Shown piece by piece: positions 12,812 through 27,760 of a stretch of 64,000 bases of DNA. A program made the position numbers and the translations under genes. Origin of the DNA: Pseudisothecium myosuroides (taxonomy: Eukaryota > Streptophyta > Bryopsida > Hypnales > Lembophyllaceae); assembly GCA_951799445.1 (NCBI GenBank), contig OX637297.1, positions 4,092,001 to 4,156,000 on the forward strand, in the 5' to 3' direction. The notes beneath the pieces are model-generated. The model had not been told where the DNA came from. It ran no database searches and saw only the letters and a list, made by a program, of their open reading frames with translations. Each line of letters opens with the position of its first letter. Position 1 is the stretch's first letter.

Positions 12812-13620
12812 ACCGCATGATAAAAAGACACGGGAGGGGCAGGGCCTCCGGAGTTTTCAAAAAAAGTGTTGCTGACGTGGATGCAGAAGCTACAAATGGA
12901 CTTGACTTCTCTTAGGAGTAACAAAGGAGGCTGAAATCTTACAAGCACGTTGGCTGCGTCGTTGTATGTTGAGGGCAACGTGTTATGAAAATCTTGCATG
13001 TTGATAGAAACGTTATAGTTATGTTGAGGGCAACATGTTATGGAAATCTTGTACTTTGGCTGCAATGTTGTAGTTATGCTAAGGGCAACGTGTTATAGAA
13101 AATGGCATGTATTGATTCAACAATGTTGAGAACGTGCTTTTCCTGCAACCATGTTGTTTTAATACCAATACCAGTATTATTCCCTAAGCCACACATGTGT
13201 TCATGAAATAGTGTTACAACATTGTCATTTCTAAACGGCAATGGGCTAGAAGCACGTTTTCAGCACTTGACATTTCAATAAAAAAGTCTGATAAGTAGTT
13301 TCTTAAGCTTTTTGGTTTTTAATTATAAAACAAAATATTCTTAGTAAGAGGAACATTGTAAGGTTTGCCAAAACATTGTGTTCAACTACACTAACACATA
13401 AATAACAAAGAGGTAAGAACATTGTTAAAACCCAAACCGCATGTTAAAAAGATATGGGAAGGGCAACTACTTCAGAGTTTTCCAAAAATGTGTTGTTGAT
13501 GTAGATGATCAGGCTGGAAATGGACTAGACTTCCATTAGAATTGACAAGGGAGCTAGATATCTTGCACGTTGGTAATGACGTTGTACTTGTCATTAGGGG
13601 AACGTGTTACTGAAAACGTA
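12812..13620. repeat. Degenerate ~625-bp-offset duplication in the CACTA-like element
   Basis: The stretch from about 12,812 (CCGCATGATAAAAAGACACG) recurs from about 13,437 (CCGCATGTTAAAAAGATATG) and runs in parallel for roughly 180 bp, through GGACTTGACTTC/GGACTAGACTTC and ACGTTGG…TGACGTTGTA. Offset about 625 bp. Confidence 0.7.
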
Positions 13621-16163
13621 GTCAAATATTGTGCACGTTGGCAATGACATTTGCCACTTCTGAGACCTCCTATTGTTAAACATCACATAGGAGAAGCATT
13701 TATTCTAGAAAAATTAGAATTATACAATGTTTCCATGTATTCATGAGCTTTTCTAATTATGAATTACATTAGAAAAGTTCTAATTATGAACTAATCATTA
13801 ATTGTCAAAATTGAAAACGAAATTCATTAGCATTTATATTATACAAACAAATCTTCTTTGTAAAGGATAGCTACAAAGGACTTCCCACATGGGCCATACA
13901 TTCTAATGTGTTTTCACTTATCCATGTCAAAGTTAAATACAATAATTTTGTATTTCCAGCAAGCGCAACCAATGAACACAGTGAACACAAAATGCACCTT
14001 GCATGTTCAAAGCATTGTCATTGACAATAAAATACACAACAATAGACCTATTATTATAAGGTAGGGAACGTGCTGTGGACTCAAGTATGGAATTCAAATA
14101 CTGAAGTACCTGCATACACATTATGTAGGCATCCAAACCCGTGCTTGTAGTCCACAGAAGGTTGTTTCTTTGTTCATTGGACCTCAGTGCTCGGGCATCC
14201 AAGTTACAAGTACTTGCAATGACCAAGTAGACCATTAGAGTTGGTAAAGTCACCACAATGCACATTCTTTTTCAAAAGCCCCATCCAATGACACACAAAC
14301 AACGTTGAGTGCACTCTCTACTTGTTTGAATGAAAGAGATGTGTTGGAGTGCATTACATCTTTTAGAACATAACATTCTACTTGTGCTTGCAAAGAAAAG
14401 GGCTTCTAAAAATTGCTACATATATGTTTGTTGTGTTTTCCTAAAATTGACATATTGCTACAACCATCTGCACCTTTGATTCATCCATGAAAACCATTTC
14501 CTGTTCAAATCCCTCACTATTGTTATTGTCTTGGCATCCACAAGACCACAACAAAACACTGTCAAGGACAATATAAAGACTGCAGTATTTTCAAGACCCG
14601 GACATCAATACATCAAGCAGCATGGTGCTCATATTACCCTCTAAGAAGCATGGCATGCGAGCCTTGCACATAGAAAAAGAAACACATGAAGAAAATACAT
14701 GAATGTTTTCGACGTGCGAGTGCAGACGTATACGGTTACAATGCGGCGTCCCTACTTTATTCCACTTGATTTATCTTTTTGCCACATGCCAAACATTTTG
14801 TTAGAGCATGTATTCAACATTTTACACATTTTCTTTGCTTCTCTCTTCTCTATAATTAAGCTTTGTCGTTGAAAATAGCATAAAAAAATCATTCACTCAG
14901 GCATGCAATGTCGATAGCTGCAAGATAGTGCAACTGTTCAATATTGCAATGGGTGTTTTCTATTGAAACATCACTCAAACATTGCATTACATGAACACAA
15001 ACAATTTGTTTGCTTCAACATTATGGGCGAAAACATCTCAAATACTGTCAATCTTGTATTCTATTCTTAAAAATAACTTTAGGTAAGTCAACATTTCATT
15101 GCAAGAGAAGTGCTACACTCACTTGGCTTGCATAGAGGGCGCCCAACTAACGTCTTTACTACTATCTTCCATCCACAATTTTAGTTTTGCTCATACAAGT
15201 TTCTCTCACCTTTCCAGTCGTGACTTCTTTCTTGCATTGGAAATTGATAGTGCACAGATGGAGTGTTGTAGCACTCTTTGATATAGACTGTGGCTGCTTC
15301 ACAATGTCTTTTGCACTGTCTTTGTCTAATTGCACTGCGATATTCTTGTAATTTGCATTCAACTTGGTGCACTTTGACGGTCTTCACTACAATCCAATAG
15401 CATGGTCATGCGTAAATCATCAATCCAAGTACGGTAATACTCAATTCCAAACAAGCGCACACTCTAGGATAAGCATGTGTAGACGACATGCCACCAAATT
15501 CAAAAACAGTCCTTTCCTTCTAATGTTCAATGCTTAGTACTTCATAAATGTAATGTCTGCAAAACTCACCTCCGCATGTTTGGTCGCCTTGACATCCTTG
15601 TCCGCACAAAAGATCTCCGTGCTATTTCCTATAACATGCACACAATTGTACAAAAAAGTTTGTAAATACATAGAAACATTGGCTGCAAATCTATAATCTA
15701 CAATGTAGTTCATTGCCCCCCCTACAATAAGGACACATTGCATTTTGATTGACATTTAAGTACTTGCTTTAGATCATTGCTCTATAATTTGCAGCATTAC
15801 CCACTGGCCACTACTAAGACTTTGCTCCACTTGCCAAAATCCATTGCGGTATTCACTACCTTTGGAAGGCCGTACGACACGGCTACAAGACTGGCATGAT
15901 ACAACACAATGCTTGTTGGGCGTGAGATGGAATTTGTGTCCAATTTTTTGGCCTCTAAACATTGACCATCATACCTTTTGTTGAGTATATTATTCCACAC
16001 TTGCAATTTGGAAGTCAACTTGGACATAAATGCCTCCAACAACTCTACATTTTTCTCAAACTTTTGTGTATGTAGCTTGCAAGTGCCTGGGCAGTGCTGG
16101 GATTAGGTGCCAACTTTAGCCTTTTCTTGTCGGTGTCTTCTTGCTGCAAAATTAACATGCTTT

Positions 16164-16469
16164 CACTAGAAGAAAACTGCATCGTATTTGACAAAAACTG
16201 CGTTGTACTCAACACAAATTGTGGGGTGGATTTTGTTGAATTCTCCCTTCATAACACCAAATTCTGCGTTCTAATACAAAATTCTGCATTTTACTTGTCA
16301 AATTTTGTGTTGAAATGGTGGAACACAGAATTTTGTGTTATAAAGGGAGAACTCAACAAAATCCACCCCACACTTTGTGTTGAGTACAACGCAGTTTTTG
16401 TCAAATGCAACGCAGTTTTGACAAGTAAAACGCAGTTTTTGACAAGTTTAACGCAGTTTTCTTCTAGTG
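16164..16469. mobile_element. CACTA MITE, 306 bp
   Basis: It begins CACTAGAAGAAAACTGC and ends with the inverse. TTT flanks both sides. Nearly the whole element is one inverted repeat, with arms meeting near 16,310, so transcribed RNA would fold into a long hairpin. It belongs to the same family as 24,743–24,928, sharing terminal bases. Confidence 0.85.
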
Positions 16470-17549
16470 TTTTTTGTACATCTTCTTCTATGTCGGCATT
16501 GTCAGGTTCGTGCTCCAATAGCATTGTCTGCACAATTGATAACAATATGAAACTGAACTAGTAGTACATTCATTTCAGCAATCTTGTGAACAAATATGCA
16601 TCTACAGTAATATGTAAGTAATGGACATATAAAGCATGTATTATTAGCAACACAACACTACATCCTTGCACTTGTTGCAACAACAACCAAACTACCAAAG
16701 CCACCACGCAATCAGTTTTTCAGTGTTGACATGAATTAGAACATGTAAACTATTGAAGGTCATCCTACATGCATTTGATACAAAAAAGAATGTCGAGTAC
16801 TACACATGGCAAACATAACATCAACAAGAAATACTGGCCGTTGCAAAGAAATTCCAACCAAATCCATCATGAACAGAGCACATGCACTCTGCATTGTTAG
16901 AATAATGATTCCAGTCTAGGAACTAGGGAGAAGAAATTTAGGAATTCATAGAAGGCTCTACCTCCAACATGGCTAAAAATACTTGTTCATTTAGCCAATT
17001 GACGTAGTCATCCTCCCAACTATCAGACATGAAATCATTATAGAACCACAACATGCTATACGAGTTTTTGTAATACACGTCATCAAGCATGAAGTTTTCA
17101 AAATCCACAAAATCCAATTCATACGAGTCCATGTAGTCCATGTGAAGAAACACTAGCCGCTATAGATAGTCGGTGTGGTTTACATGAAATTATTGATAGG
17201 AATACACATTGTCTGCAAAATCACACTCTTCTGTGGATTTGACATCACATTCCCTAACGGATTCCATGTTTGGGAGCCCCTCCTCATATAAGCAGTATGT
17301 TGGTTTAATGACACTATGAGATGCACCTGAAAACAAGCCACTTCAGTAACATCATTTCTAGCTGCAAGGTTCACTTTTCATGTTCAGGAGCGTGTCATGC
17401 TAGGTACACTCTTTTCAGACAGAATCTTGTTAGACAAGTGAATGCCAAGGACTTTTTCTTGCATGATGATGCTACATGTTTAGATTGAATGCATATCTTT
17501 GTACATTCCATACAACAAAGGTGGGCAATATAGAACTTTATTATTAATG

Positions 17550-17681
17550 CACTATTAGAAAATCTGTCCAGTTTTGTTGTTTTGGTTACGTTGATGGTCA
17601 ACAGATTTATGTTAATCAACAAAAATTTGTTGATCATCAACGCGACCAAAACAACAAAACCGGGCAGATTTTCTACTAGTG
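17550..17681. mobile_element. CACTA MITE, 132 bp
   Basis: It begins CACTATTAGAAAATCTG and ends CAGATTTTCTACTAGTG. ATG is duplicated on both sides (17,547–17,549 and 17,682–17,684). The interior is a near-continuous inverted repeat around AACAAAAATTTGTTG. Confidence 0.85.
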
Positions 17682-20339
17682 ATGGTAGTAAGCACATGCA
17701 ACAAGTAGTGGAAAGTAATGGAGTGAGTGCAAGTGCACAATAAGTCCCGGACAAAATATTCCCTTTAAAAAATAATTTATGGCAACATTGACGACAACGA
17801 CAGGACACGCACATCAATCCTTTCTATTTCATTAGTGCATGCAACTAACAGAAGCACCTCAAGGACATGGGAACCATCACTTGCATTTAGAAAAGAAAAA
17901 AGTAGAAGAAGGGACACCTGTAGAGCACATCTGCAAGTATACCATGCTCCTAGAGTCCTTTGTGTGCGTAGCCGACGTCATGGGATGATGAGTACAACAT
18001 TTGCCATGGTCTGCAACCTTTCTATACAACAAATTGAACAGAGTGTTGTCGTGCAGAATGTTTAGGCCTGAATCTTTTGTAACAACGTTGTGCACATTGT
18101 ACTGTGTACATCAGTTTAACAGAAGTGTCCTTGTGTCCACGTGTCTTTTGCTTATGCAAAAGTTAGGTCATAGAAAAAAAAAGTATTTTTGAGCATATCT
18201 GTGAGGAAAAACCCTAATTGCTGAGAAGCCATAGCAATGCATCAATTGAGGAAATCCGTTGAGCTATGGAATTGCAAACGAGATGTAGTGGGCATGCTAT
18301 GGCATTTAGTGGTCAAAAGAGTGTACCATAGCAGGAGGCGGTCAACTTATATGTGACACAGGTTGCACATTGCATCTCCAAGAACTTCGTCTACAGAGTT
18401 GCTGAAATTGCGTGCCCAACAAGTATGAAGGTCGCTTCTTGAAGATCCACACCACAACTGAATAGGAGAGGAAGATTCCAAAATAGATCATGTGCAAATG
18501 TAATCGCACCGACCGCAGCAGTAGAGGCACTGAAAACCTCAGAAATGCTAAAGCCGAGAATGGCCAATCCTTCTCCGGTACGTGACTGTACAACCTCAAT
18601 TTCCTTTCCGCCTTTGCAATTGCAGTTTTGCACTTAGCTCGCATGTCTAGAACGCTTTGATAATATTGTGCGAGCTACACATTAGCACCACCGCTGCCAT
18701 CTAGTTTGCCTATACTAGGAACATGGCCATAGGCAAACCCTAGTTTTAGGCCCCTACGATGCAAGCATAGGAACATGTTGTCTACATAGGTGAACGTTTG
18801 CTATTTTGTAATTATCTATTTGAATATACGCAAGCAATGGAGTGGAGGCTAGGGAGGCGCTCACTGAATTTCTTGAGCACAAAGGCAATACATGAGCATG
18901 ACCCTTACATGGTTGAAGTGGCAAGTGCGTGCATGTACTTTCAACTCCAAAGACCTGGACTATTGTTGTTTAGTACTTTGGAAGGACTATCAATGCTTTT
19001 TGGATGTAGTTGCATTCCATCAATTTGTACACTACACTTCATGATTGTCAAGTCCTTTTTCTTGAATTTGTGCATTGTTTGTTGTGGCTGCATCTGTGTA
19101 GAGGTCTGTCTATTGCAATGTTTGCAGTGCATCACTTTTTTCTTTGTTAGATATCATGCTGCATGTGTAGCCCATTGGTTTAGGGTTTAGGATATTGTGC
19201 AGTGCTATCAAGGTACCGTGCAATGCTACATGTAAGCGATAGAGTTGTTTTCTTCAAGTCTCTACAAGTTGGATGTACAATATTTTAAGTGCTCGTTGAA
19301 AATTCTCAAATTCTATGCTTGTGAGGCATGTGATGTGAAACACTAGTGATGTCTTGCACATATTCCTAGCTAATACATCTACAATACGATAATGTTAGCT
19401 TCCACCTATTTTCTAAGAAACAGATTCATCTACTAAAATTTTGGTCGTTTTTGCTTGTAGCAAGAGTTATGGGATGCCTTCATCCTCATTGTTTCTGAAA
19501 AAATGTTGTTTGTGGACACTATGGCACTGAATAGAGCAATGCGCTGCTATCATACAGTATCTTAACATCTGTGGTTATGACAGTGCAGAAAAAGAGTGTT
19601 TTGTTCTACTTTGGTACGTTGAATAAGGTATTGGCGTTGTTGTGCTAGTTCTTGCATTTTGTATTGAAAACATCCTATAAATGGTCATTGTACATTATGC
19701 ATGCACAGACTTGTTTGTGTTTTGTTTAATTTATTGTGAATTTTTGGATGGGCTTAAAATTTGTGTGGCCTAATCATTACGGTGACTGAGAGGTTTTCCC
19801 AATTTGGAAAAACAGAGTTGTAAACTTGTGTTATGTGTATGTGCAAAAGGTGTATTACAAGGAGCCATCTATTATGCAAATACTTGGCGCTCTAGTGTGA
19901 CAACTTCCCGCATTGCACAATAGTGTGCTCCTTCTTACAAGGCAAGAATGACGACTAAGAGGTATCATATGAATTGTGGACAACAGTGGTGATGTATGTG
20001 ACTTCATGTTTGCATTGAACGATGTGAATGAAATGTTACTTTGCCATTCATAAAGGATGGAAAAACAATTTCTGTGTGTATACAGCATACTTTCAGATGT
20101 AGCTACAATGGCAGCGCTTTGAGTGGATTCTACAAATAGAAGTGCCGCTATTTCTACACTTCCGTCTATACGAGGCCTTGTTACATGCACAAGAGTGTGG
20201 TACAACATTTTTCCTCTTCTAGAATATAGACTTTCTTCTTTGTTACAAAAAATCAGCTGCATGATTGAATGAAGGCAACTTTTTACAAGCAATAGAAAAA
20301 AATATCATATACATTTGCATGTTTAATTTTGTCTATGCC

Positions 20340-23300
20340 TAGAATGGGCTGATTGCGTGATTGGGATTGGTAGTAGGTCTAATGCAACGATGCATATCGA
20401 TGGAGACCCAAGATCCTGAGCTCCATGTAGAATACAAACTCTCATGCACAATATTGCTTCAAGAGTGGTGTTCATGTACCAAAAGTGATGAATGCTTTCT
20501 GAATCTTTTGAGTGATTATTTAATTTGACCTTTTGGGATACTGAGTGGGATACTTTCTTTGCAATGCTTTAAAAATCAGGTGATGGTTGACCTGGGCATA
20601 TGTTATTGAGCAGAGAGTACTAAATAAGGATGAAGGTCGCAGGAACTTCCAACAAAAAGTAATTGAATACAAAGTGGCATTAGAAAGCAATTACAAGTGA
20701 CAACGGTATGTTTTCATTTCCATTTTCGACCCATGAAGTTGCATGCATTTCCTAGGAGTTATCTATATGTTAACATCATATGTTCAGAAAATATAGTTTG
20801 GACATGAAAATACTTGACAATTTCTATAAAATGAGCATGTACTTGTGGAAATCTAGGCAGACTTTGCAATACACAATGTTCACCTATCATTTTCTTTTTT
20901 GGCACAGAAGTAAAACATTCAAGAAGTGAGTGGTTTATGTCAAATCTTGTTGTCGGTCCACAGGTAATGTTGTCATGCACATATATGAAAGAAATCAACA
21001 ATTTGAAGAAGACATTGCTTGACTTCAATTGCTACGGATGCATTATACATGTGAGCACCAATTTACAATGAATGTGGTATGTTTTGAACATGGTATTGGT
21101 AGTAGGTAGCCCTTCATTGGTGTTCTTTTTTTAATAGTGTGTTTTCTACCATCAAATGTTATATAGTTATATCAACATGAGAAGTGTGTAAGAAGTGACA
21201 GTGACCTTGTGAACCAAATTTCTCTATGTCTGTTAGTGTATAAGGTTTAGTCATTAACATTACATAGACAACAAAGGTAGAAGCAAGGAGTGGCTTCACA
21301 TTATCTAATGCATGCATCTATAGGAAGGAAGGTTATTGAAGTGTTGGCACGACGCCTTCAAGTGGTTTTTACTTAAAACTTGCACATAACACTAAAAGCC
21401 AGTTATGTAGGGTCTTTGCTGCAGTGGTTGTCGCAGTGAAGCATTCATGGACTGTAACCACTAGCTTCTGAAGTATGCATTTCATTCACGATGTGCTAAT
21501 GACGCAGTCAGCATACATCCGTACAAAGGTGGTCAATGTAAACAACATTGTGACAAATGTATTAGTTGAAAAGAAAATGGTAGCACCATCATGTCCATGT
21601 TTGAAAGAAGTGAGGAGCCTTAAGAAGACATTGCTTGACTTCAACAACAACAAACACATTATTGTACATGTAAACATGGACATTGTACAATGAGTGCAGT
21701 ATGTTTACAACATGGTATTAGTAGTAGGAGGTCTTCATCCATGTTATTCTTTTAGTGTGTTGTCTAGCTACGATCACATGTTATTTAATTATATCAACAT
21801 GAGAAGTATAATGAAGTATTGGTGACCCTGTGAATTGAAGTTCTCTATGTCTGTCAATGTACAAGAATTAGTCATTAACCTTACGCAAGCAAAAAAGGCA
21901 AAAGCAAGGAACGGTTTCACATTGTCTAACGCATGCCTCTATAGGAACGGAGGTTATTGAAGTGTTGGCATGGCATTTTCAAGTAGTTTTTACTTAGAAC
22001 TTACCAAAAGTATTGGAAGTCCTTTAAAACTTGTATACAACACAAGAAGCCAGTTATATAGGGTGCTTTGTTGCAATGGCTGTTGCAGTGGGACATTTGC
22101 GCAATGTAAAGATGAGCTTTTGAAGTTTGCATTTCATTCATGATGTGCAGATGATGCGGTCAGCATATATTATCTACATGAAGCCGATTGACATAGACAA
22201 CAATGTGGCAGTTCTTTCAATAGAAATGAAAATTGTAGCGTCATCATGTCCACGTAAGAAAAAAGATAAAGAGCCTCAAGAAGACATTGCTTGACCTCAG
22301 TAATAGCAGACACATTTTACATGTGAACACCGACGTACAATGATCGAGTGCGGTATGTTCTGAACATGAAATTGGTAGTAGGTGGCTCTTCATCAATGCT
22401 CTTTTCTTATTGTATCATCTGTCATCAAATGTTGTGTAGTTATATCAACATGAGAAGTATATATATGAAGTGATGGTGACCCTGGATACTAAAGTTTTCT
22501 CTATTAATTTGTTAGTGTATAAGGTGTAATCATTAACATAAAGGAGGTAGCAAGGGCAAAAGCAAGGAGTGGCTTCACATTCTCTAAGGCATGCAATTCT
22601 AGAAAGGGAGGTAACTATGGAAGTGTTGGCATGGCCAGCACCTTCATGTAGTTTATAATTCAAACATGCAAACAACACTAGAAGTCCTTTAAAACTTGTT
22701 GACAACAAAGAAGCCCTTTGAAACTTGCATACAACATAAAAAGCCAATCATGTACGGTGCATTTCTGTGATGGTTGTCAGAGTGGGACGTTCATGCATTG
22801 TAACAACAAACTTCCAAAGTTTTCATTTCATTCATAATGTGCAGATGACACAGTCAACATACATCTGTACAAATCTGGCCAGCGTTGACATCAATGTTGC
22901 AGTTCTTTCAATAGAAAAGGAAATTTGTAATAACATCATGTCCATGTAGGAAAAAAAACGAAGAGCCTCAAGAAGACATTGCTTGACCTCAGCCACAGCA
23001 TACACATTGTACATGAGAACACCAACGTACAATGAGTGCGGTATGTTTTGAATATGAAATTGGTAGTAGGTGGCCCTTCATCCTTGTTTTTTTCATATTG
23101 TGTTGTCTATCATCAAATGTTGTGTAGTTATATCAACATGAGAAGTATATATGAAGTGATGGTGACCTTGAGTACTAAAGTTCTCTATGTCCATTAGTGT
23201 ACAAGGCTTAGTAATTAACATGACGGAGGTAGCAAGGGCAAAAGCAAGGAGTGACTTTACATTGTCTAAGGCATGCGTCTCTAGAAAGGGAGGTAACTCT

Positions 23301-24620
23301 GGAAGTGTTGGCATGGCGGCTTTATATAGTTTTTTAATTCAAACATGCAGACAACACTAGAAGCCCTTTAAAACTTGCAGACAACATAAGAAGCCCTTTA
23401 AAACGTGCAAACAACATAAGAAGCCCTTTAATTAAAACTTGCAAACAACACACAAAGCCAACTTGTCATAAAGGGTGCATTCATGTGATGGTCATCACAG
23501 GGGGACGTTCATGTAATATAACGACAAGCTTCCAAAGTTTGCATTTCATTCACAATGTGCAGATGACGCAGTCAACATATCTGCACAAAGTTGGCTGGCA
23601 TAGACAACAATGTGATAGTTCTGTCAATACATAAGATTATTGTAGCATCATCACATTTACGTAGAAAAGAAACAAGAAACTTCAAGAAGACATATCTTAA
23701 CCTCAGCAACAATAGACGCATTGTATATGTGAACACCAACGTACAATGATTGAGGTATGTTCTGAACATGGTATTGGTTGTAGGTGACCCTTCATCCCTA
23801 TTTTTTTTAGTATCTTATCTATCATCAAATGTTATATAGCTATATCAACCTAAGAAATATATACGCATAATTAGAATGTGTCGATTGCGTGATTAGGATT
23901 GGCAACACATTTGATGAAACAACATATGTCTACAGGGACCGAGGATCCCGACCTCTGTGCCTAAAGCGGGCTTGGAATCTTGGATGTACATTGCTATTGC
24001 AATGGTGCTCTTATACCAAAAGTGCTTAAAGTTTTTCTTTTTGGTGACTCATTTCTTAATTTAAGTTTTACGCATAGTAGGTGTGGTATCCTGTGCACGA
24101 TGCTTGAAGAAGTAAGTGACGGTTGACTTGTGCACATGTTGCTAGACTATAGAAGGCAGTGATTGTAGATGAATGTGGTAGGAACTATAGACAGAAAGGC
24201 ATTTTAAACAAAGTGGCAATGAAAAGCAATTAGAGATGACATCAATACAATATGCATTGATTTTTGTTTTCTACGGAGGACGTTGCATGCATATAGTGAC
24301 AACTATTTGTTTTTAAAAGTCATTTCTTTAGGGAGAAATGTTAGGACTTCAACATACTTTACATTTTTTTGGAAATGAGCATGTAATCATAGACGCCTAC
24401 AAAGAGTGCGCTCTACATGGCAGTGCCCTTTTGGAGGGGGGGGCATAGAAGTAACACATTTTATCATTGTATGATCATCTATGTTAGGCGTTGTCGTCAG
24501 TTCATATCAGCGGCAGCGTTTGAAACGTACATGTGAACAACGACGTGAACTCAATGAGGTATATTCTGTACATGGTACTTGTATTAGGAGGTCCATATTC
24601 TCTGTTTTGCTCTCAATGTA
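20340..24620. repeat. Degenerate tandem repeat block, units ~620–800 bp
   Basis: A marker resembling GTAGTAGGTGGCCCTTCATC recurs near 21,101, 21,718, 22,376, 23,065 and 23,772, with a weaker copy near 24,574. Each is accompanied by an upstream block like GTGCAGATGACGCAGTCA and a downstream block like ATATCAACATGAGAAGTAT. A longer-range copy pairs 20,345–20,420 (GATTGCGTGATTGGGATTGG) with 23,880–23,960 (GATTGCGTGATTAGGATTGG). No coding region recognised. Confidence 0.75.
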
Positions 24621-24742
24621 TTGTGTATCATAAAGTGTGATATAATTAATAGAATATGAGAAGTATGTACAAAGTCATGGTGAGCTGGAGTACTGAAGTT
24701 TTGTATGTCCGTCAATGTACAATGCTTAGTGATGAACATGAT

Positions 24743-24928
24743 CACTAGAAGAAAACTGCGTTGGAAATCGCAGTTTTGCATGGGCTGGAATTTGTTGAAG
24801 CCCACGTTTCCAACGCAGAAATTTGTGTTAAAACGCATTTTAACACAAATTTCTGCGTTGGAAACGTGGGCTTCAACAAATTCCAGCCCACGCAAAACTG
24901 CGATTTCCAACGCAGTTTTCTTCTAGTG
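24743..24928. mobile_element. CACTA MITE, 186 bp, near-perfect palindrome
   Basis: It begins CACTAGAAGAAAACTGCG and ends CGCAGTTTTCTTCTAGTG. GAT is duplicated on both sides (24,740–24,742 and 24,929–24,931). The two arms are almost identical over their full length, meeting near 24,835, which suggests a recent insertion. Confidence 0.92.
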
Positions 24929-25038
24929 GATGGAGGCAAGGAATATAGAGGTGAGGATTTGATTCACATAGAACAATTGGATGCTTGCATTTGTTGAAAG
25001 GGAGGTTGTGGAAGTGTTGGCATGGCGCCTTCTTGTAG

Positions 25039-25122
25039 TAATGTCCACGACTTGTTGAAAATAGTGGATGCCTTTAAAGGCCTTTAAGGGCATCCATTGC
25101 TTCTAGCAAGTCGTGGACATTA
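25039..25122. repeat. 84-bp foldback
   Basis: Outer arms TAATGTCCACGACTTG (25,039–25,054) and its exact inverse (25,107–25,122), with inner arms around GGATGCC and GGCATCC. This is a strong hairpin, possibly a tiny MITE; I see no clear target duplication. Confidence 0.75.
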
Positions 25123-26899
25123 AGAGAGTGGTGGAGGCTCTCATGTAGGGTATTTTTTAGCAACGGGAGTGGTAATGGTACATTCAGGGCATGTCATTGA
25201 CAATGTGCAAATGATGTGTCAATGTACAATGGCAGGAAGTCGGCTCATGTGGATTGCATTAATGCACCTGCAAGGTAACTATGACATCTAACTTAACTAG
25301 AAAATTGTACGCCAAACTTGCAATGGACAGTTTGCTTCCATTGATGCTCATTTGTAGCAGTCAGAATTTCAATGTCCATTAGTATATGTGGAGTGAAATA
25401 AAAGGTTGTTTGCAATTGTCATAGTGTTCATCATAGAGCTAGGAATATGATGCACGCAAAGACTAGGGATACTTGAAAATTGGCATATAACAAGATGGTG
25501 ACATTCATAGTGAAATCAAAAATTCAAGGGCTGCAAAAGCACTTTGAGCTCAATGGCTATGGAAGGAGCACATGTCAGTCATTGTGCCTGCAAAGGTCCA
25601 TCAATGAGAAGCGTACAGGCATGTTTTTTCCTGCGCCTCATGTTTGCATGTTCTGTTATCATTGCAAAGAAGACCACCTAAAGATGTAGGAACATGGTAG
25701 TTCTCAAAAGTATAGTATATGAATTTGGTGATGATGTTGCTTTGGAAAGACGGCAAAGATTGCGACATTTTTTTGCTGAATAGAAAGAACTTTTGTTACG
25801 ACAACATCATTGCATGAGGTTACACTTTGTTTATTCATCACTTGATGGATGACGTAAATACAAATGCCATCTTCAACTCACCCTTCAAACGTGGAAAATG
25901 TAGACGACATTCAGAAAGGATGAAGTCCTCTTCAACTTTACAAAGAAATTGAGGGTACAGAGTACAAGCTGCATGTAAAGGAAAGAAACAATTTCCATAT
26001 TACAGCAGCACTAGATTGTGCTTGTACTGGGTACATGAACTACATGCTCAATTTTGATTGGTAAAGCTAGAAATGTAGAATGTGAATTCCTAATATATTC
26101 AGATTTAAAGGAAGGATGATAGAAATGAGGAGGGAACAGACCAGCCTGGAATTTGTACATGCTATGGATTTAAACAGTTCTGATGTAGCATACGATGTCC
26201 TAAACCAAACAATTGTAATGCAGGCCATTTTGCAGAGTGCAACGAGCTAGACACGTGCTAAGAAATGATAACCTCCGGTGATGGCAACAACCTCTGGACA
26301 CCTGAAACAGCATTATCAAAGTTGGAGAAGTGCCGTCTCTTATGTTATGTAAGTTTTAGAAATCCATACTGAAGTTATTATGGTGTTGTTCACCTAGTTT
26401 TATGTTCCATTGTTGGGCAAAGGCTCTTTTAATATGATTATGTGTTCTCCCTCCATTTAGTTTATGTGCCAAAGTCGCGTAGCTCTTGAAAACACACTTG
26501 TTATGTCTAAAAATCATGGGTTTAGGCACATCACCTATATGACATAAAAAATTCTAATTTGTAGTCCACACTAAATAGTAGACAGAATGATGAACTATGT
26601 AATGTGGATTACCTTTTAGTTCCACATACTCAAACAAAGTGCTAATTTCAGTAGAAGTTGTTGCTCTGTTAGCAATGACCAATGCAATCTGCATTTACTA
26701 TTGCAGAAGCTATGCTAACTAGGAAGTGATTAGGCCGTGTTATTGTGCATCTTATTTTGATGAAGGGCTCAAGAATATAGCCTTCAGTATGGGGTGTCCA
26801 TTTTGACGTAAAAATATGAAACACAGGAAGTTGTCCAGAAAAAGGTTGATGTTGTACAATGTTGACGTCTGCAAAGAACTGACATTAGTCACAAATGAT

Positions 26900-27760
26900 A
26901 CCAATTGTGGTCTCTAGTATGGCGTCAACAAAATCCACAGGTTTCTACCATCAAAGATAACAAATCACAACATATTTGCAAATGTACTTGCATGCGCAAT
27001 TGGAAGAGCACAATATTGTCCACTACATTGTATTCAAAAACACGTGCGTTGTCAACGCAAACGTTTGCAACAACACAAACTATACAAAGAACTATCAAAT
27101 GCGATGTCGGATGACGCATGGAACTTAATAAGAGCCACCACTACGTAGTATTGTCAAAAACGGCGTTATTCCGTTGCAATTGCAAAGTCGTCATTGTCCC
27201 CCATGCCTTACACAACAAAATATAGAACACCTGAATGGCAAACTTCATATTAGTTGATGTTTCACAAAATAGCACAGAAGATGCCCACGAGTCATTTATA
27301 GTATCAATAGTGATGTCGAGCATGGCGCTGGCAACATGCACACATTGAATTTGACGTAAATGTGCGTTAGGTGCACATTTTTTAAAATACAATACTGTTT
27401 GCAGTTTTATCTTGAGAAACAAGCGCGTCATAAACGCGCATGTTCACAACAACAATTGTTATACAAATCACTATTATATGCAATGTTAAATCACATATAG
27501 ACCATAACATGTACCAAAGAGGACACTGTCAAAAATAGCATTATTCGTGAGACTAAGAACTTGTATTTGTCTCCTTGCATATATCAAAAAACACAAGAAG
27601 CAAACTATATTGTCATGAATTCATGTTTTATAAGATAGCACAAAAAACGACAAGAAGTCATGTTGAATACCAACATTGACGTTGACCATGGTTTGGGCAA
27701 CACCCACACGTTCTTGGCATTGTAGGCAATAGATATTGTGTTGCACACAAAGTCACGTCT
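26900..27760. repeat. Three degenerate ~385-bp tandem units near the right end of the CACTA-like element
   Basis: The phrase TATGGCGTCAACAAAATCCA near 26,919 recurs as CATGGCGCTGGCAACATGCA near 27,320 and CATGGTTTGGGCAACACCCA near 27,689. Each is accompanied by a downstream block like ATTGTCAAAAACGGCGTTAT (27,150; 27,525). They may be subterminal repeats of the element. Confidence 0.65.
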
